Assembly: GCF_947488025.1 (NCBI RefSeq)
Contig: NZ_CANKYS010000003.1
Span: 399,805 to 463,804 of the forward strand
Direction of reading: 5' to 3'
DNA from: an uncultured Nocardioides sp.
GTDB lineage: Bacteria; Actinomycetota; Actinomycetes; Propionibacteriales; Nocardioidaceae
DNA length: 64,000 nucleotides
Below are positions 1 through 8,331 of this stretch, one piece after another. How positions within the stretch are numbered: the first letter of the stretch is position 1; every line of letters begins with the position of its first letter. The notes beneath the pieces are model-generated. The model did not search any database and was not told the origin of the DNA. It saw only the letters and a program-made list of their open reading frames with translations. A program made the position numbers and the translations under genes.

Positions 1-227
1 CCGGCCGCGCTCGCCTCGGGGTCGACCGTGCTGATCGCACCGCCCTTGCCCACCGCGGTCGGGTCCTTCACGGTCGGTCGGTCCGAGGTGGTCGACGGCG
101 CCGGAGCGGCGGCCGCGGCCTGCGTCACGGACTGGGCGGGGACCGGGGTCGCGACGAGCGCGGCGGCAACGGCGATTCCGCTGGCGGCCGAGACGCCGGC
201 GGTGACGCGGCGGGCGAGGTGGGACAT
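1..227 (-). CDS. ggt: gamma-glutamyltransferase, N-terminal fragment
   Basis: Only the first 75 codons are inside the window and the gene runs off the left edge. The start ATG at 227-225 follows a strong ribosome binding site (GGGAGGAACC at 240-231). The product begins with an Arg-containing n-region and an Ala-rich hydrophobic stretch that looks like a signal peptide of about 35 residues. It then reads VGKGGAISTVDPEASAA, which matches the conserved opening of mature gamma-glutamyltranspeptidases. The family cleaves gamma-glutamyl bonds such as those of glutathione, usually outside the cytoplasm. The catalytic Thr lies beyond the window, so activity cannot be judged. Confidence 0.75.
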   Translation of the reverse strand, partial: MSHLARRVTAGVSAASGIAVAAALVATPVPAQSVTQAAAAAPAPSTTSDRPTVKDPTAVGKGGAISTVDPEASAA

Positions 228-322
228 GGGGGTTCCTCCCGAGAGTCGGTGGCTCCACCCTGCCCCCGCCCCTGCGGGTTGTCCAACACCCCCGCGGGTG
301 CGTCGTCGTACGCGCCCTCCCG

Positions 323-841
323 TCACCGGACGACCGAGTAGCGCCCGCACATGAAGTCGCGGTTGCGGGCGGTCTCCTCGAGCCGCAGCTCGACGTGGCG
401 AGGCAGCACCGGTGCGCCGCTGCCGACGGTCACCGGGGCGTACTGGATCCACACCTCGTCGAGCAGCCCCGCGTCGTGGAACTGACCGACGAGCTCGCCC
501 CCGCCCACGACCCACAGGTCCTTGCCGTCGGCGGCCTCGGACATCTCGGCGTGGACGCGGCGCACGTCGTCGCGGTCGAACCGCACGCTCGGCGGCGCGT
601 CCGGGAAGGTGCGGTGGGTCAGCACCCAGGTCGGCAGCGGCCCCCACGGGTCGTCGTCGTGGTCGAGGATCCACTGCCAGGTGGTGGCGCCCATGACGCA
701 GGCCCCGACCTGCTCCCGGAAGGACGGGTAGGCCATCGGCCCGTCCATGTCGATGTCGCGCGAGGTGAGCCAGTCGAGCGAGTGGTCGTCGGTCGCGATG
801 AACCCGTCGAGCGTGCAGCCGGTGTAGTAGATCGTCGCCAT
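323..841 (-). CDS. dihydrofolate reductase family (RibD C-terminal type) protein
   Basis: A 172-residue protein with the DHFR-like fold shared with the reductase domain of RibD. It opens with a beta strand and the family's LDGFIA segment, has a central CVMGATTW segment, and ends with the glycine-rich VVGGGELVGQF stretch that binds NADPH in this family. The length is normal for stand-alone members. Such proteins are NADPH-dependent reductases whose substrate is usually unknown, and being single-domain it is not a full RibD. It stands alone, tail to tail with nothing obvious, so the neighbourhood gives no hint of substrate. Confidence 0.8.
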   Translation of the reverse strand: MATIYYTGCTLDGFIATDDHSLDWLTSRDIDMDGPMAYPSFREQVGACVMGATTWQWILDHDDDPWGPLPTWVLTHRTFPDAPPSVRFDRDDVRRVHAEMSEAADGKDLWVVGGGELVGQFHDAGLLDEVWIQYAPVTVGSGAPVLPRHVELRLEETARNRDFMCGRYSVVR

Positions 842-902
842 CGGACCACCATGGCACCACCCACCGACACCGCGCTTGATCGAGCGTCTCGGCTCCGCAC
901 CC

Positions 903-1478
903 CTACCGCACGAGCGCGTCGAGGGCGGACTCCGCCGCCTCGGGCGGGAGGTGGCCGAGGGTGATCAGCTGGGCCATCCCGTGCACCGTCGACCAGAGCG
1001 CGGCCGACAGGGCCATCGGATCGCGCCCCTCCCAGCCCGGCTCCTGCACGAGCGCACCGACCAGCGACCCGAGCAGCTCCTCGTTGCGGGCGATCAAGGG
1101 GGCCATCTCCGCGCTGGGAGCACCGGCAGCGCAGTAGTCAGGGTCGAAGACCAGCGCGAACGCCTGCGGGTGGGCGGCGGCGTAGCCGACGTAGGCCAGA
1201 CCGAGCGCACGCACCTGGGCGACCGTTCCCTCGGCTGCGCGCACCGCCTCCTCCTGGGCGGCCAGCAGCGCCGCCATGCCGCGTACGCCGAGCGCGCTGA
1301 GGAGCGCGGCCCGGTCGCCGAAGTGGTGGTAGGGCGCGTTGTGGCTGACCCCGGCGCGCCGGGCGACCTCGCGCAGGCTGATCTTCGCCGCCGACGTGGT
1401 CTCGAGCAGGTCGAGCGCGGCGTCCTCGAGCGCGGCCTGCAGGTTGCCGTGGTGATAGCCGGCCGCAGATCTTGACAT
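903..1478 (-). CDS. TetR/AcrR family transcriptional regulator
   Basis: A 191-residue repressor-like protein with an N-terminal helix-turn-helix (LREVARRAGVSHNAPYHHF, about residues 37-55) and an all-helical C-terminal ligand domain. The YHHGNL opening is typical of one common TetR subgroup. I prefer the ATG at 1478 because AGGA lies eight bases upstream; an in-frame ATG at 1487 would add three residues. It is divergent from the flavodoxin-fold oxidoreductase at 1545, and the 66-bp gap holds an inverted repeat overlapping the regulator's own leader. This suggests that it represses itself and the oxidoreductase. The ligand is unknown. Confidence 0.85.
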   Translation of the reverse strand: MSRSAAGYHHGNLQAALEDAALDLLETTSAAKISLREVARRAGVSHNAPYHHFGDRAALLSALGVRGMAALLAAQEEAVRAAEGTVAQVRALGLAYVGYAAAHPQAFALVFDPDYCAAGAPSAEMAPLIARNEELLGSLVGALVQEPGWEGRDPMALSAALWSTVHGMAQLITLGHLPPEAAESALDALVR

Positions 1479-1493
1479 GAGCAACATCCTACT

Positions 1494-1536
1494 CCAATGT
1501 GGACGTTGTCCAGATTCTTGTCACTGTCCAGATTGG
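1494..1536. promoter_or_regulatory. TetR-type operator between divergent genes
   Basis: The core is a perfect inverted repeat, TGGAC at 1500-1504 and GTCCA at 1508-1512, separated by GTT. A further GTCCAGATTGG at 1526-1536 pairs with CCAATGTGGAC at 1494-1504 with 10 of 11 positions complementary. Two overlapping palindromes thus share the left arm. The site lies between the TetR gene (start 1478) and the oxidoreductase (start 1545), where a repressor would control both promoters. The assignment to this regulator is inferred from position only. Confidence 0.65.
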
Positions 1537-1544
1537 AGCCCGCC

Positions 1545-2159
1545 ATGGGCCACGTCCTCGTCATCGACGGCCACCCCGACCCCGCCTCGCTCACCGCGCG
1601 CCTCGCCACGGCGTACGCCGCCGGCGCCGGCGCCAGCGCGCTCGTGCTGCGCGACCTCGACTTCGACCTCACCCTCCGCACCGGCTACCGGCCCCCGCAG
1701 GACCTCGAGCCCGACCTGGCCCGCGCCCAGGAGCTCTTGGAGTGGGCCGACCACGTCGCCGTGTTCACGCCCCTGTGGTGGGGCTCGGTGCCTGCGCTCC
1801 TCAAGGGCTTCTTCGACCGCACACTGGAGCGCGGCTGGGCCTTCCGCTACAAGGACAACGGCATGCCCGAAGGCCTCCTCGCCGGGCGCACCGGCCGGCT
1901 CGCGGTCACCTCCGACTCGCCGCGGTGGTACCTCCCCCTCGTCGGCGACAGCACCGTCAAGCAGGTGCGCGGCCGCACGATGGAGTTCTGCGGGATCAAG
2001 CCGACGAGGCTCACCCGCTACGCCGACGTCCGCGGCCGGACCGCCGAGCAGATCGAGACGTGGATCCGGGAGGCGGCCGACCTCGGGGCCGCCGACGCCG
2101 CCCGGCCGGGCCGTCCCACGCGCCCCGACGTTGTACGTCCGGAGCGGACCGCTGCCTGA
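1545..2159 (+). CDS. NAD(P)H-dependent flavodoxin-fold oxidoreductase (quinone reductase type)
   Basis: A 204-residue protein of the Flavodoxin_2 family. It opens with a beta strand and loop (HVLVIDGHPDP) that binds the FMN or FAD phosphate, and carries the family signature TPLWWGSVPALLKGFFDR at about residues 77-94. Members transfer hydride from NAD(P)H to quinones or other electrophiles in the cytoplasm. An upstream in-frame ATG at 1497 sits inside the operator, so I chose the ATG at 1545, with GGAG at 1535-1538. Divergence from a TetR gene suggests induction by a xenobiotic or quinone. The physiological substrate is not evident. Confidence 0.85.
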   Translation: MGHVLVIDGHPDPASLTARLATAYAAGAGASALVLRDLDFDLTLRTGYRPPQDLEPDLARAQELLEWADHVAVFTPLWWGSVPALLKGFFDRTLERGWAFRYKDNGMPEGLLAGRTGRLAVTSDSPRWYLPLVGDSTVKQVRGRTMEFCGIKPTRLTRYADVRGRTAEQIETWIREAADLGAADAARPGRPTRPDVVRPERTAA

Positions 2160-2160
2160 G

Positions 2161-3072
2161 TCAGCCGAGCCGCTCGACCACCCCGACCGCCTTGTCCACG
2201 CGGTCGGGGTCGTCGTACGCCACCCAGACGATGCGCGGGTCCTTGCGGAACCACGAGTCCTGGCGACGCGCGAAGCGGCGGGTGGCGACGATTGTCTGCT
2301 CGATCGCCTCGGCAAGGCTGCGGTCGCCGGCGAGGAAGCCCATCACCTCGCGGTAGCCGATGGCGCGTGACGCGGTGCGCGCGTCGGCGAGGCCGCGGTC
2401 GAGCAGTGCCTCGACCTCCTCGACGAATCCCCCGGCGAACATCTCCTCGACCCGCCGGGCGATCCGCGCGTCGAGCGTCGGCCGGTCGATGTCGACCCCG
2501 ATCTGCACGGTCAGCGGGTCGACGTACTCCAGGCGCGGGAGGCTGGCGCTGTACGGCCGGCCGGTGAGCGCGACGACCTCCAGCGCGCGGACGACGCGGC
2601 GCCCGTTGTCGGGCAGGATCGACGCGGCCGCCTCGGGGTCCACCCCTGCCAGCCGCGCGTGCAGCGCGTGGCCGCCGATCCGCTCGAGCTCGACCTCCAG
2701 CTCGCGGCGCAGCGAGTCGTCCGTGCCGGGGAACTCGAAGCGGTCGAGGATCGCGCGGGTGTAGAGCGCGGAGCCGCCGACCAGCACCGGGGTGGCGTCG
2801 CGGCCCCGGATGTCGGCGATCGCGTCCCGCGCCCAGCCCTGGAACAGCGCGACGGTGGCCGGGGCAGTGACATCGTGGAGGTCGAGCAGGTGGTGCGGGA
2901 TCCCCCGTCGCTCCGAGACCGGCAGCTTGGCCGTCCCGACGTCCATCCCGCGGTAGACCTGCATGGCATCGGTGTTGACCACCTCTCCCCCGAGCCGCTC
3001 GGCGAGGTCGAGGCTCAGCCCGGTCTTGCCCGACGCGGTGGCGCCGACGAGGGCGACGACCGGACGGGACAT
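2161..3072 (-). CDS. miaA: tRNA dimethylallyltransferase MiaA
   Basis: A 303-residue enzyme that adds a dimethylallyl group to N6 of A37 in tRNAs reading UNN codons. A P-loop (GATASGKT, residues 10-17) is followed by the family motif NTDAMQVYRGMDVGTAK at about residues 33-49, and the length is standard. The product is the substrate of MiaB, encoded at 5378-6880 on the same strand but separated by several genes, so the pathway partners are near neighbours and not an operon. It ends one base from the stop of the convergent oxidoreductase gene. Confidence 0.96.
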   Translation of the reverse strand: MSRPVVALVGATASGKTGLSLDLAERLGGEVVNTDAMQVYRGMDVGTAKLPVSERRGIPHHLLDLHDVTAPATVALFQGWARDAIADIRGRDATPVLVGGSALYTRAILDRFEFPGTDDSLRRELEVELERIGGHALHARLAGVDPEAAASILPDNGRRVVRALEVVALTGRPYSASLPRLEYVDPLTVQIGVDIDRPTLDARIARRVEEMFAGGFVEEVEALLDRGLADARTASRAIGYREVMGFLAGDRSLAEAIEQTIVATRRFARRQDSWFRKDPRIVWVAYDDPDRVDKAVGVVERLG

Positions 3073-3154
3073 GCCCCGATTGTCGCAGCGTGGCTAGTCT
3101 CGGCCGTGCCGGAGTCCCCATCCGCCGGGGTGGGCCGGCCCCCGAGGAGGACGC

Positions 3155-3382
3155 ATGGGTTTCCTGGACAAGGCCAAGGCCAAGCTCACCGACGCGGTCG
3201 ACCAGCACGGCGACAAGATCGCGCAGGGCATCGACAAGGCCGGCGACATGGTCAACGAGAAGACCGGCGGCAAGCACGCCGACAAGGTCGACCAGGCCCG
3301 CGGGAAGGCACGCGACGCGCTCGACTCCCTCGACGGCAGGAACGACGACATCCCGCCCGCCCCGCCGACCTCCCGGGCGTGA
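3155..3382 (+). CDS. MT0933-like antitoxin-type small protein
   Basis: A 75-residue, Lys/Asp/Gly-rich, probably helical and flexible protein (MGFLDKAKAKLTDAVDQHG at the start). It resembles the MT0933/Rv0909 antitoxin family common in Actinobacteria. No toxin gene is visible beside it, so the antitoxin label is by family resemblance only. A GGAGG lies just upstream of the ATG. Its stop overlaps the GTG start of the Nudix gene (GTGA at 3379-3382), so the two are probably translated together, which is unusual for a toxin-antitoxin locus. Confidence 0.7.
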   Translation: MGFLDKAKAKLTDAVDQHGDKIAQGIDKAGDMVNEKTGGKHADKVDQARGKARDALDSLDGRNDDIPPAPPTSRA

Positions 3383-3909
3383 CCGTCCCGCCCTTCGCCC
3401 TCGTCCCGGCGTCCTACGTCTACCTGCTGCGCGACGGGGCCGCCGGCACGGAGGTCCTCCTCCAGCGGCGCGGCCCCGTCCCCTACATGCCCGACCACTG
3501 GGCCGCCGCGGCCGCCGGGCACGTCGAGCCGGGCGAGACGGCGTACGACGCCGCGCGCCGCGAGGCCGTCGAGGAGCTCGGCATCGCCGACGTGTCGCTG
3601 GAGTTCGCCTTCACGATGCAGCGCAGCCAGTTCGGGCCGGCGGTCGAGGAACGGGTGGACTGGTTCTTCACCGCCCGGTCGTGGAGCGGTGAGCCGCGGA
3701 TCGTCGAGCCCGAGAAGTGCGCGGAGCTGGGCTGGTTCGGCCTCGACGCGCTCCCCCAGCCGATGGTCCCGCACGAGGCGCACGCGCTGGCCCACCTGTT
3801 CTCCGGGGTCGGCTATCTCACCTTCGGGTGGGATGCTCGCCCGAGCGGGGGTGGCCCGAGCAGCCTGGCCGAGGCAGGATCGCCCGAGACCCAGGGAGGG
3901 AATCGATGA
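3379..3909 (+). CDS. Nudix hydrolase
   Basis: A 176-residue protein with a complete Nudix box at residues 47-69: G47, E53, R61, E62, E65, E66 and G68 all occupy the GX5EX7REUXEEXGU positions that bind the metal and catalyse hydrolysis. The family cleaves nucleoside diphosphates linked to another group. The RRGPVPYMPDHW stretch before the box resembles actinobacterial dihydroneopterin-triphosphate or dinucleotide-type Nudix proteins, but the substrate cannot be told from sequence. The GTG start overlaps the upstream stop, and its own stop overlaps the next ATG (ATGA at 3906-3909), giving a compact three-gene unit. The last 25 or so residues are Gly/Ser-rich and probably disordered. Confidence 0.88.
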   Translation: MTVPPFALVPASYVYLLRDGAAGTEVLLQRRGPVPYMPDHWAAAAAGHVEPGETAYDAARREAVEELGIADVSLEFAFTMQRSQFGPAVEERVDWFFTARSWSGEPRIVEPEKCAELGWFGLDALPQPMVPHEAHALAHLFSGVGYLTFGWDARPSGGGPSSLAEAGSPETQGGNR

Positions 3910-4214
3910 CCAACGAAGAGCTCGGCCCGATGCCCGAGCCGTACGCCGAGGAGCCCCAGCTGGTGCCCGGCGGAGTCGACGCGCTGCACGAGGACCCCGC
4001 CGACACGGGCCTCGCGCGTGACCTCGACCCCGACGACAACCCCGCCGTCGACGACGTCCTGCCCGACGAGATCGCCGAGCCGGACGAGAAGTCGCAGGCC
4101 CCCGACGGCGAGGCGGAGGACCAGGAGTCCGACACCCCGCGCTCGTCCGACGACTCCGACTCGCCGCGCGCCGGCCAGGAGGCGGAGGACGGCTCCCCGG
4201 AGCCCCCCGCCTGA
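3906..4214 (+). CDS. acidic disordered small protein, unknown function
   Basis: A 102-residue protein dominated by Asp, Glu, Pro and Ser, with no hydrophobic core, Cys or recognisable domain. It is almost certainly intrinsically disordered and strongly negatively charged. The ATG overlaps the Nudix stop, and GGGAGGG at about 3896-3902 is a good ribosome binding site, which supports a real gene. Similar short acidic proteins are common as uncharacterised actinobacterial genes. The hairpin at 4243 follows it. I assign no function. Confidence 0.7.
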   Translation: MTNEELGPMPEPYAEEPQLVPGGVDALHEDPADTGLARDLDPDDNPAVDDVLPDEIAEPDEKSQAPDGEAEDQESDTPRSSDDSDSPRAGQEAEDGSPEPPA

Positions 4215-4242
4215 CCATCTCGCACCAAGCACCAAGCACTGT

Positions 4243-4281
4243 GCGGTGGCTGCGGTCCGCCTGATGGACCACAGCCACCGC
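4243..4281. terminator. 39-bp hairpin A, left partner of a pair flanking the AbiEi-like gene
   Basis: GCGGTGGCTG (4243-4252) pairs perfectly with CAGCCACCGC (4272-4281), and after one mismatch GGTCC (4254-4258) pairs with GGACC (4266-4270) around a 7-nt loop. No T-tract follows. It sits 28 bp after the acidic-protein gene and 68 bp before the AbiEi-like gene. A homologous 39-bp hairpin, about 80 percent identical in direct orientation, lies just after that gene at 5329-5367. Termination is the simplest role. Confidence 0.65.
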
Positions 4282-4349
4282 GCTGTCGTTCTCCACAGGC
4301 GGCAAGGGCCCTCTGGCGGGCATGAGGCCGCCCGGTCGAGGCTGGGGCG

Positions 4350-5309
4350 ATGGATCTCGAGGCCTGTTCCGGCGTGCTCGCCCTGCAGTCGGGTGTCATC
4401 TCCAGGAGGCAGCTGACCGCCGCCGGAGCGCTCGGCCACGACGTCAAGCGGATGCTGCGACGACGCGATCTCGTACGCCTGTACGACGGCGTGTTCGTCA
4501 ACCACACGGGCCAGCCCACGTGGGTCCAGCGAGCGTGGGGCGGGGTCCTGCTCGCGTGGCCGGCCGCCCTGGCCCGCGACAGCGCCCTCCGCGCCGGCGA
4601 CGGACCGGGCCGCGCCGGCCGCGACGACTCGGTGATCCACCTCGCCGTCGACCGGCACCGCGCCGTGCGGGTGCCTAGCGGCTACCGGCTCCACCGGATC
4701 AGTGACTTCGACGCCAAGGTGCAGTGGAACGCCAGCCCGCCGCGCGTGCGCATCGAGGAGGCGCTGGTCGACGTGGCGGCCGCCGCCACCTGCGACTTCG
4801 ACGCGATCGCCGGCCTGGCTGACGCCGTACGGGCGCGGCGCACCACGCCCGAGCGCATCCGTCAGGCGCTCGACGCACGGGCGAGGATCGCCCGTCGGAC
4901 CTTCCTGCGCGGTGTGCTCACCGACCTCGGGCAGGGCACGTGCTCGGTGCTGGAGCATGGCTACCTGACGCTGGTCGAGCGTCCGCACGGGCTCCCGGTC
5001 GCCGAGCGGCAGCTCCGCGACTCGATCAACGGCCCGCTCTACCGGGACGTCGTCCATGCGGTCGGGCAGGTGGTCGAGCTCGACGGTCGCATGTGGCACG
5101 ACAGCCCGCAGCAGCGCGACGCCGACCTGGACCGCGACCTCGATGCGGCCGTGGAGCGGCTCGGCACCGTGCGACTCGGATGGGGTCAGGTCTTCGGCCG
5201 CCCGTGCGCGACCGCGTCCCGCGTGGCGCGACTGCTCAACGCCCGCGGGTGGTCGGGCAGGGCCCGGACGTGTCCCGCGTGCCCGGATGCCTGGCCGACG
5301 GCCAGCTGA
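4350..5309 (+). CDS. AbiEi-type antitoxin-domain protein with nuclease-like C-terminus
   Basis: A 319-residue protein. The first 50 or so residues (SGVISRRQLTAAGALGHDVK) form a winged-helix segment like the AbiEi antitoxin N-terminus. The C-terminal part reads VVELDGRMWH (E243, D245, H249) followed by an Arg/Asp-rich RDADLDRDLD segment and LRLGW-like strand, resembling the small PD-(D/E)XK or Vsr/DUF559 nucleases. This two-part architecture is widespread in Nocardioides-like genomes, usually annotated as an AbiEi antitoxin. No AbiEii toxin gene adjoins it, so it is not a standard type IV toxin-antitoxin pair. It is flanked by two related hairpins. Whether it acts as regulator, nuclease or defence protein is unknown. 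Confidence 0.72.
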   Translation: MDLEACSGVLALQSGVISRRQLTAAGALGHDVKRMLRRRDLVRLYDGVFVNHTGQPTWVQRAWGGVLLAWPAALARDSALRAGDGPGRAGRDDSVIHLAVDRHRAVRVPSGYRLHRISDFDAKVQWNASPPRVRIEEALVDVAAAATCDFDAIAGLADAVRARRTTPERIRQALDARARIARRTFLRGVLTDLGQGTCSVLEHGYLTLVERPHGLPVAERQLRDSINGPLYRDVVHAVGQVVELDGRMWHDSPQQRDADLDRDLDAAVERLGTVRLGWGQVFGRPCATASRVARLLNARGWSGRARTCPACPDAWPTAS

Positions 5310-5328
5310 TCACGCCCACGCCGACAGC

Positions 5329-5367
5329 GCGGTGACCTCGGTCCACCGGGTGGACCACAGGCACCGC
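5329..5367. terminator. 39-bp hairpin B, right partner of the pair flanking the AbiEi-like gene
   Basis: GCGGTG (5329-5334) pairs with CACCGC (5362-5367), and GGTCC (5340-5344) pairs with GGACC (5352-5356) around a 7-nt loop, with a weaker middle. It has the same length as hairpin A at 4243 and shares the CGGTCC and TGGACCACAG blocks. It lies 19 bp after the AbiEi-like stop and just before the convergent miaB stop, where it could terminate both transcripts. Confidence 0.6.
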
Positions 5368-5377
5368 ACAGAGCTGC

Positions 5378-6880
5378 TCAGCCGCAGGCGGGCGCCGGTG
5401 GCAGCGGGGCGGGGACGCCGACGGCGGGCATGCCCAGCCCGATGGCGGCCGGCGCGGAGGGGGTCGACGTACGACGCTCCCAGGCGTCACCGGCGCGGGT
5501 GCGGCGGACGGAGCGGATGGCGCCGTCGGCGACGAGGTGGTGCGGGGCGGCGTAGGTGATCTCGACGGTCACCATGTCGCCGGGCCGGACGGAGTCGGCG
5601 TCGACGGCTGAGAAGTCGGCGGCGAAGTGGACGAGCCGGTTGTCGGGCGCGCGACCGGACAGGCGCTGCGTCTCGGCGTCCTTGCGGCCCTGGCCCTCGG
5701 CGACCATCAGCTCGACGGTGCGACCGACGAGCGCCTTGTTCTCGGTCCAGGCGATCTCGTCGACGACCTCGGCCAGGCGCAGGTAGCGGTCCTTGACGAC
5801 CTCGGGCGAGACCTGGTCGTCGAGGACGGCTGCCGGGGTGCCGGGGCGCTTGGAGTACTGGAAGGTGAAGGCCGAGGAGAAGCGAGCGGCGCGGACCACG
5901 TCGAGGGTGGCCTGGAAGTCCTCCTCGGTCTCGCCCGGGAAGCCGACGATGATGTCGGTCGTGATCGCGGCGTCGGGGATGGCGGCCCGCACCCGGTCGA
6001 TGATCCCCAGGTAGCGCGACTGGCGGTAGGAACGGCGCATGTCGCGCAGCACCTTGTCGGAGCCGGACTGCAGCGGCATGTGCAGCGACGGCATCACGTT
6101 GGGCGTCTCGGCCATCGCCTCGATGACGTCGTCGGTGAACTCGGCCGGGTGCGGCGAGGTGAAGCGCACCCGCTCGAGGCCCTCGACCTCACCGCACGCG
6201 CGGAGCAGCTTGGAGAAGGCCTGGCGGTCGCCGAACTCCACGCCGTAGGCGTTGACGTTCTGCCCGAGCAGGGTGATCTCGGTGACGCCCTCGGCGACCA
6301 GCGCCTCGACCTCGGCGAGGATCTCGCCGGGCCGGCGGTCCTTCTCCTTGCCACGCAGCGCCGGGACGATGCAGAAGGTGCAGGTGTTGTTGCACCCGAC
6401 CGAGATCGACACCCAGGCGGCGTACGCCGACTCGCGCTTGGTGGGCAGCGTCGAGGGGAAGACCGACAGCGACTCGAGGATCTCGACCTGCGCCTCCTCC
6501 ATCACCCGCGCCCGCTCCAGCAGCACCGGCAGCGACCCGATGTTGTGGGTGCCGAAGACGACGTCGACCCACGGCGCCCGCGTGGTGATCGTCTCGCGGT
6601 CCTTCTGCGCCAGGCAGCCGCCGACGGCGATCTGCATGCCCGGCGTGACGGCCTTGACCGAGGCCAGCTGGCCGAGGTTGCCGTAGAGCTTGTTGTCGGC
6701 GTTCTCCCGCACGGCGCAGGTGTTGAAGACGACCACGTCGGCCTGCTCGTCCGACGTCGCGCGGACGTAGCCCGCGTCCTCCAGCAGGCCACTGAGCCGC
6801 TCGGAGTCGTGGACGTTCATCTGGCACCCGTGGGTCTTGACCTCGTAGGTGCGTGCGGGGGTCTCTGCGACGGTGCTCAT
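5378..6880 (-). CDS. miaB: tRNA-2-methylthio-N6-dimethylallyladenosine synthase MiaB
   Basis: A 500-residue radical-SAM methylthiotransferase that adds a methylthio group at C2 of i6A37 in tRNA. The N-terminal UPF0004 domain supplies the auxiliary [4Fe-4S] cluster ligands C19, C55 and C89. The radical-SAM motif CNNTCTFC supplies C163, C167 and C170. A TRAM domain follows at about residues 385-455. The last 40 residues or so are Pro/Ala-rich and add to the usual length. All six cluster cysteines are present, so it should be active. It works after MiaA (2161-3072). Confidence 0.96.
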   Translation of the reverse strand: MSTVAETPARTYEVKTHGCQMNVHDSERLSGLLEDAGYVRATSDEQADVVVFNTCAVRENADNKLYGNLGQLASVKAVTPGMQIAVGGCLAQKDRETITTRAPWVDVVFGTHNIGSLPVLLERARVMEEAQVEILESLSVFPSTLPTKRESAYAAWVSISVGCNNTCTFCIVPALRGKEKDRRPGEILAEVEALVAEGVTEITLLGQNVNAYGVEFGDRQAFSKLLRACGEVEGLERVRFTSPHPAEFTDDVIEAMAETPNVMPSLHMPLQSGSDKVLRDMRRSYRQSRYLGIIDRVRAAIPDAAITTDIIVGFPGETEEDFQATLDVVRAARFSSAFTFQYSKRPGTPAAVLDDQVSPEVVKDRYLRLAEVVDEIAWTENKALVGRTVELMVAEGQGRKDAETQRLSGRAPDNRLVHFAADFSAVDADSVRPGDMVTVEITYAAPHHLVADGAIRSVRRTRAGDAWERRTSTPSAPAAIGLGMPAVGVPAPLPPAPACG

Positions 6881-6947
6881 GACCGGTCAAGGGTACGGCG
6901 GCCGGCGGGGGCCGCGGCAATCGTGCCGGCCGACCTAGGCTCGCGCC

Positions 6948-7445
6948 ATGCCCCGCATGCACGCGCTCGAGCTGCTGCCCGACGAGGCCGGCTGCGACGT
7001 CGTACGCCGTGACTGGCAGGTGCTGCGCGACGCGGGCCTGCCCTCGCAGCTGGACCACCGCGGCGCCACCAACAGCCCGCACGTCACGGTGCTGGCCGCG
7101 CCGGCGCTCGACGGCGACGACGAGCAGCGGGCGTCAGAGCTGGTGGCGTCGCTCCTGCCGACGCAGGTGCGGGCGTCGGGGATCGCGCTCCTCGGCGGCA
7201 CCCGGGTCTCCGTCGTCCGCGTCCTCGACGTGCCGGACCCGCTGGTGCGCGTCGTGCTCGACCTGCGGTCGCAGGTGCGCGACGTGCAGCACGTCGGGTG
7301 GCTCCCGCACGTCACCCTGGCCCGTCGGATGGACCGCGCCGACGTGGGCCGGGCGGTCGAGGCGCTGGGGCACGAGGACGTGGTCCTCACGCTGGCGTCG
7401 CTGCGTCGCTGGGATCCCGACGCCGGAATCGTCACCACTCTGTAA
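6948..7445 (+). CDS. 2'-5' RNA ligase / 2H phosphoesterase family protein
   Basis: A 165-residue protein with the two HxT motifs of the 2H superfamily: HVT at residues 45-47 and HVT at 121-123. They place two His and two Thr in one active site for hydrolysing or forming 2',3'-cyclic or 2'-5' phosphodiester bonds. The length matches small bacterial members. Two ATG codons lie close together (6948 and 6957) and either could be the start. It is divergent from miaB by 67 bp. A link to tRNA processing is tempting but rests on position alone. Confidence 0.82.
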   Translation: MPRMHALELLPDEAGCDVVRRDWQVLRDAGLPSQLDHRGATNSPHVTVLAAPALDGDDEQRASELVASLLPTQVRASGIALLGGTRVSVVRVLDVPDPLVRVVLDLRSQVRDVQHVGWLPHVTLARRMDRADVGRAVEALGHEDVVLTLASLRRWDPDAGIVTTL

Positions 7446-7504
7446 TGGTCCTGATGGGCCATGTGTGATGGCCCAAGCGGTCCCCCTGCCGATAGGTTGC
7501 GCCT

Positions 7505-8281
7505 ATGACCGCGCAGGAAACGGGCACCGTCAGCGCCGGCCGGGGCGAGCCCCTCGTCGTGCTGAGCGGCGTCCAGAAGCACTTCGGGCAGCTCCACGCA
7601 CTCAAGGACATCGAGCTCAGCGTCAAGCGCGGTGAGGTCGTCGTCGTGATCGGGCCGTCCGGATCGGGCAAGTCCACGCTGTGCCGCACGATCAACCGGC
7701 TCGAGACGATCGACGAGGGCACGATCACCCTCGACGGCAAGGACCTCCCTCAGGAGGGCAAGGCGCTCGCCGCGCTGCGCGCCGAGGTCGGCATGGTCTT
7801 CCAGAGCTTCAACCTCTTCGCCCACAAGACGATCCTGGAGAACGTCACGCTCGGCCCGATCAAGGTCCGCGGCATGAAGAAGGACGAGGCGGAGAAGAAG
7901 GCTCGCGAGCTGCTCGACCGGGTCGGCGTCGGCCACCAGGCCGAGAAGTACCCCGCCCAGCTCTCCGGCGGCCAGCAGCAGCGCGTGGCGATCGCCCGTG
8001 CGCTGGCGATGGAGCCGAAGGTGATGCTCTTCGACGAGCCCACCTCGGCGCTCGACCCGGAGATGATCAAGGAGGTCCTCGACGTCATGGTGGACCTCGC
8101 CCAGCAGGGCATGACGATGGTCGTCGTCACCCACGAGATGGGCTTCGCCCGCACCGCCGCCGACCGCGTCGTCTTCATGGCCGACGGCGCGATCGTCGAG
8201 GAGAACACGCCCGAGGAGTTCTTCACCAACCCACGCTCGGACCGCGCCAAGGACTTCCTCGGCAAGATCCTCAAGCACTGA
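7505..8281 (+). CDS. gluA: glutamate ABC transporter ATP-binding protein GluA
   Basis: A 258-residue polar amino-acid ABC ATPase. The Walker [10 protein letters not shown] lies at residues 50-58, the signature [15 protein letters not shown] near residue 153, the Walker B with catalytic Glu ([12 protein letters not shown]) near 173, and the switch His in VVTHEMG near 207. It powers import through the two permeases encoded downstream (9315-10858). Order and similarity match the gluABCD glutamate system of Actinobacteria, although aspartate or glutamine specificity cannot be excluded. It is the first gene of the cluster, 60 bp after the 2H phosphoesterase gene. Confidence 0.93.
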   Translation: MTAQETGTVSAGRGEPLVVLSGVQKHFGQLHALKDIELSVKRGEVVVVIGPSGSGKSTLCRTINRLETIDEGTITLDGKDLPQEGKALAALRAEVGMVFQSFNLFAHKTILENVTLGPIKVRGMKKDEAEKKARELLDRVGVGHQAEKYPAQLSGGQQQRVAIARALAMEPKVMLFDEPTSALDPEMIKEVLDVMVDLAQQGMTMVVVTHEMGFARTAADRVVFMADGAIVEENTPEEFFTNPRSDRAKDFLGKILKH

Positions 8282-8331
8282 GGCGCACGTCCGACCACGA
8301 GTTCCCCGCACCACAGACAAGGGAGAAGCAG

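Noticed and set aside
1497..1544. Upstream ATG at 1497 as start of the flavodoxin-fold oxidoreductase
   Set aside because: It lies inside the operator palindrome and lacks a ribosome binding site. The ATG at 1545 has GGAG and starts the conserved strand.
4350..5309. Complete AbiE type IV toxin-antitoxin system
   Set aside because: No AbiEii-type nucleotidyltransferase toxin gene is adjacent; miaB and the Nudix triplet are the neighbours.
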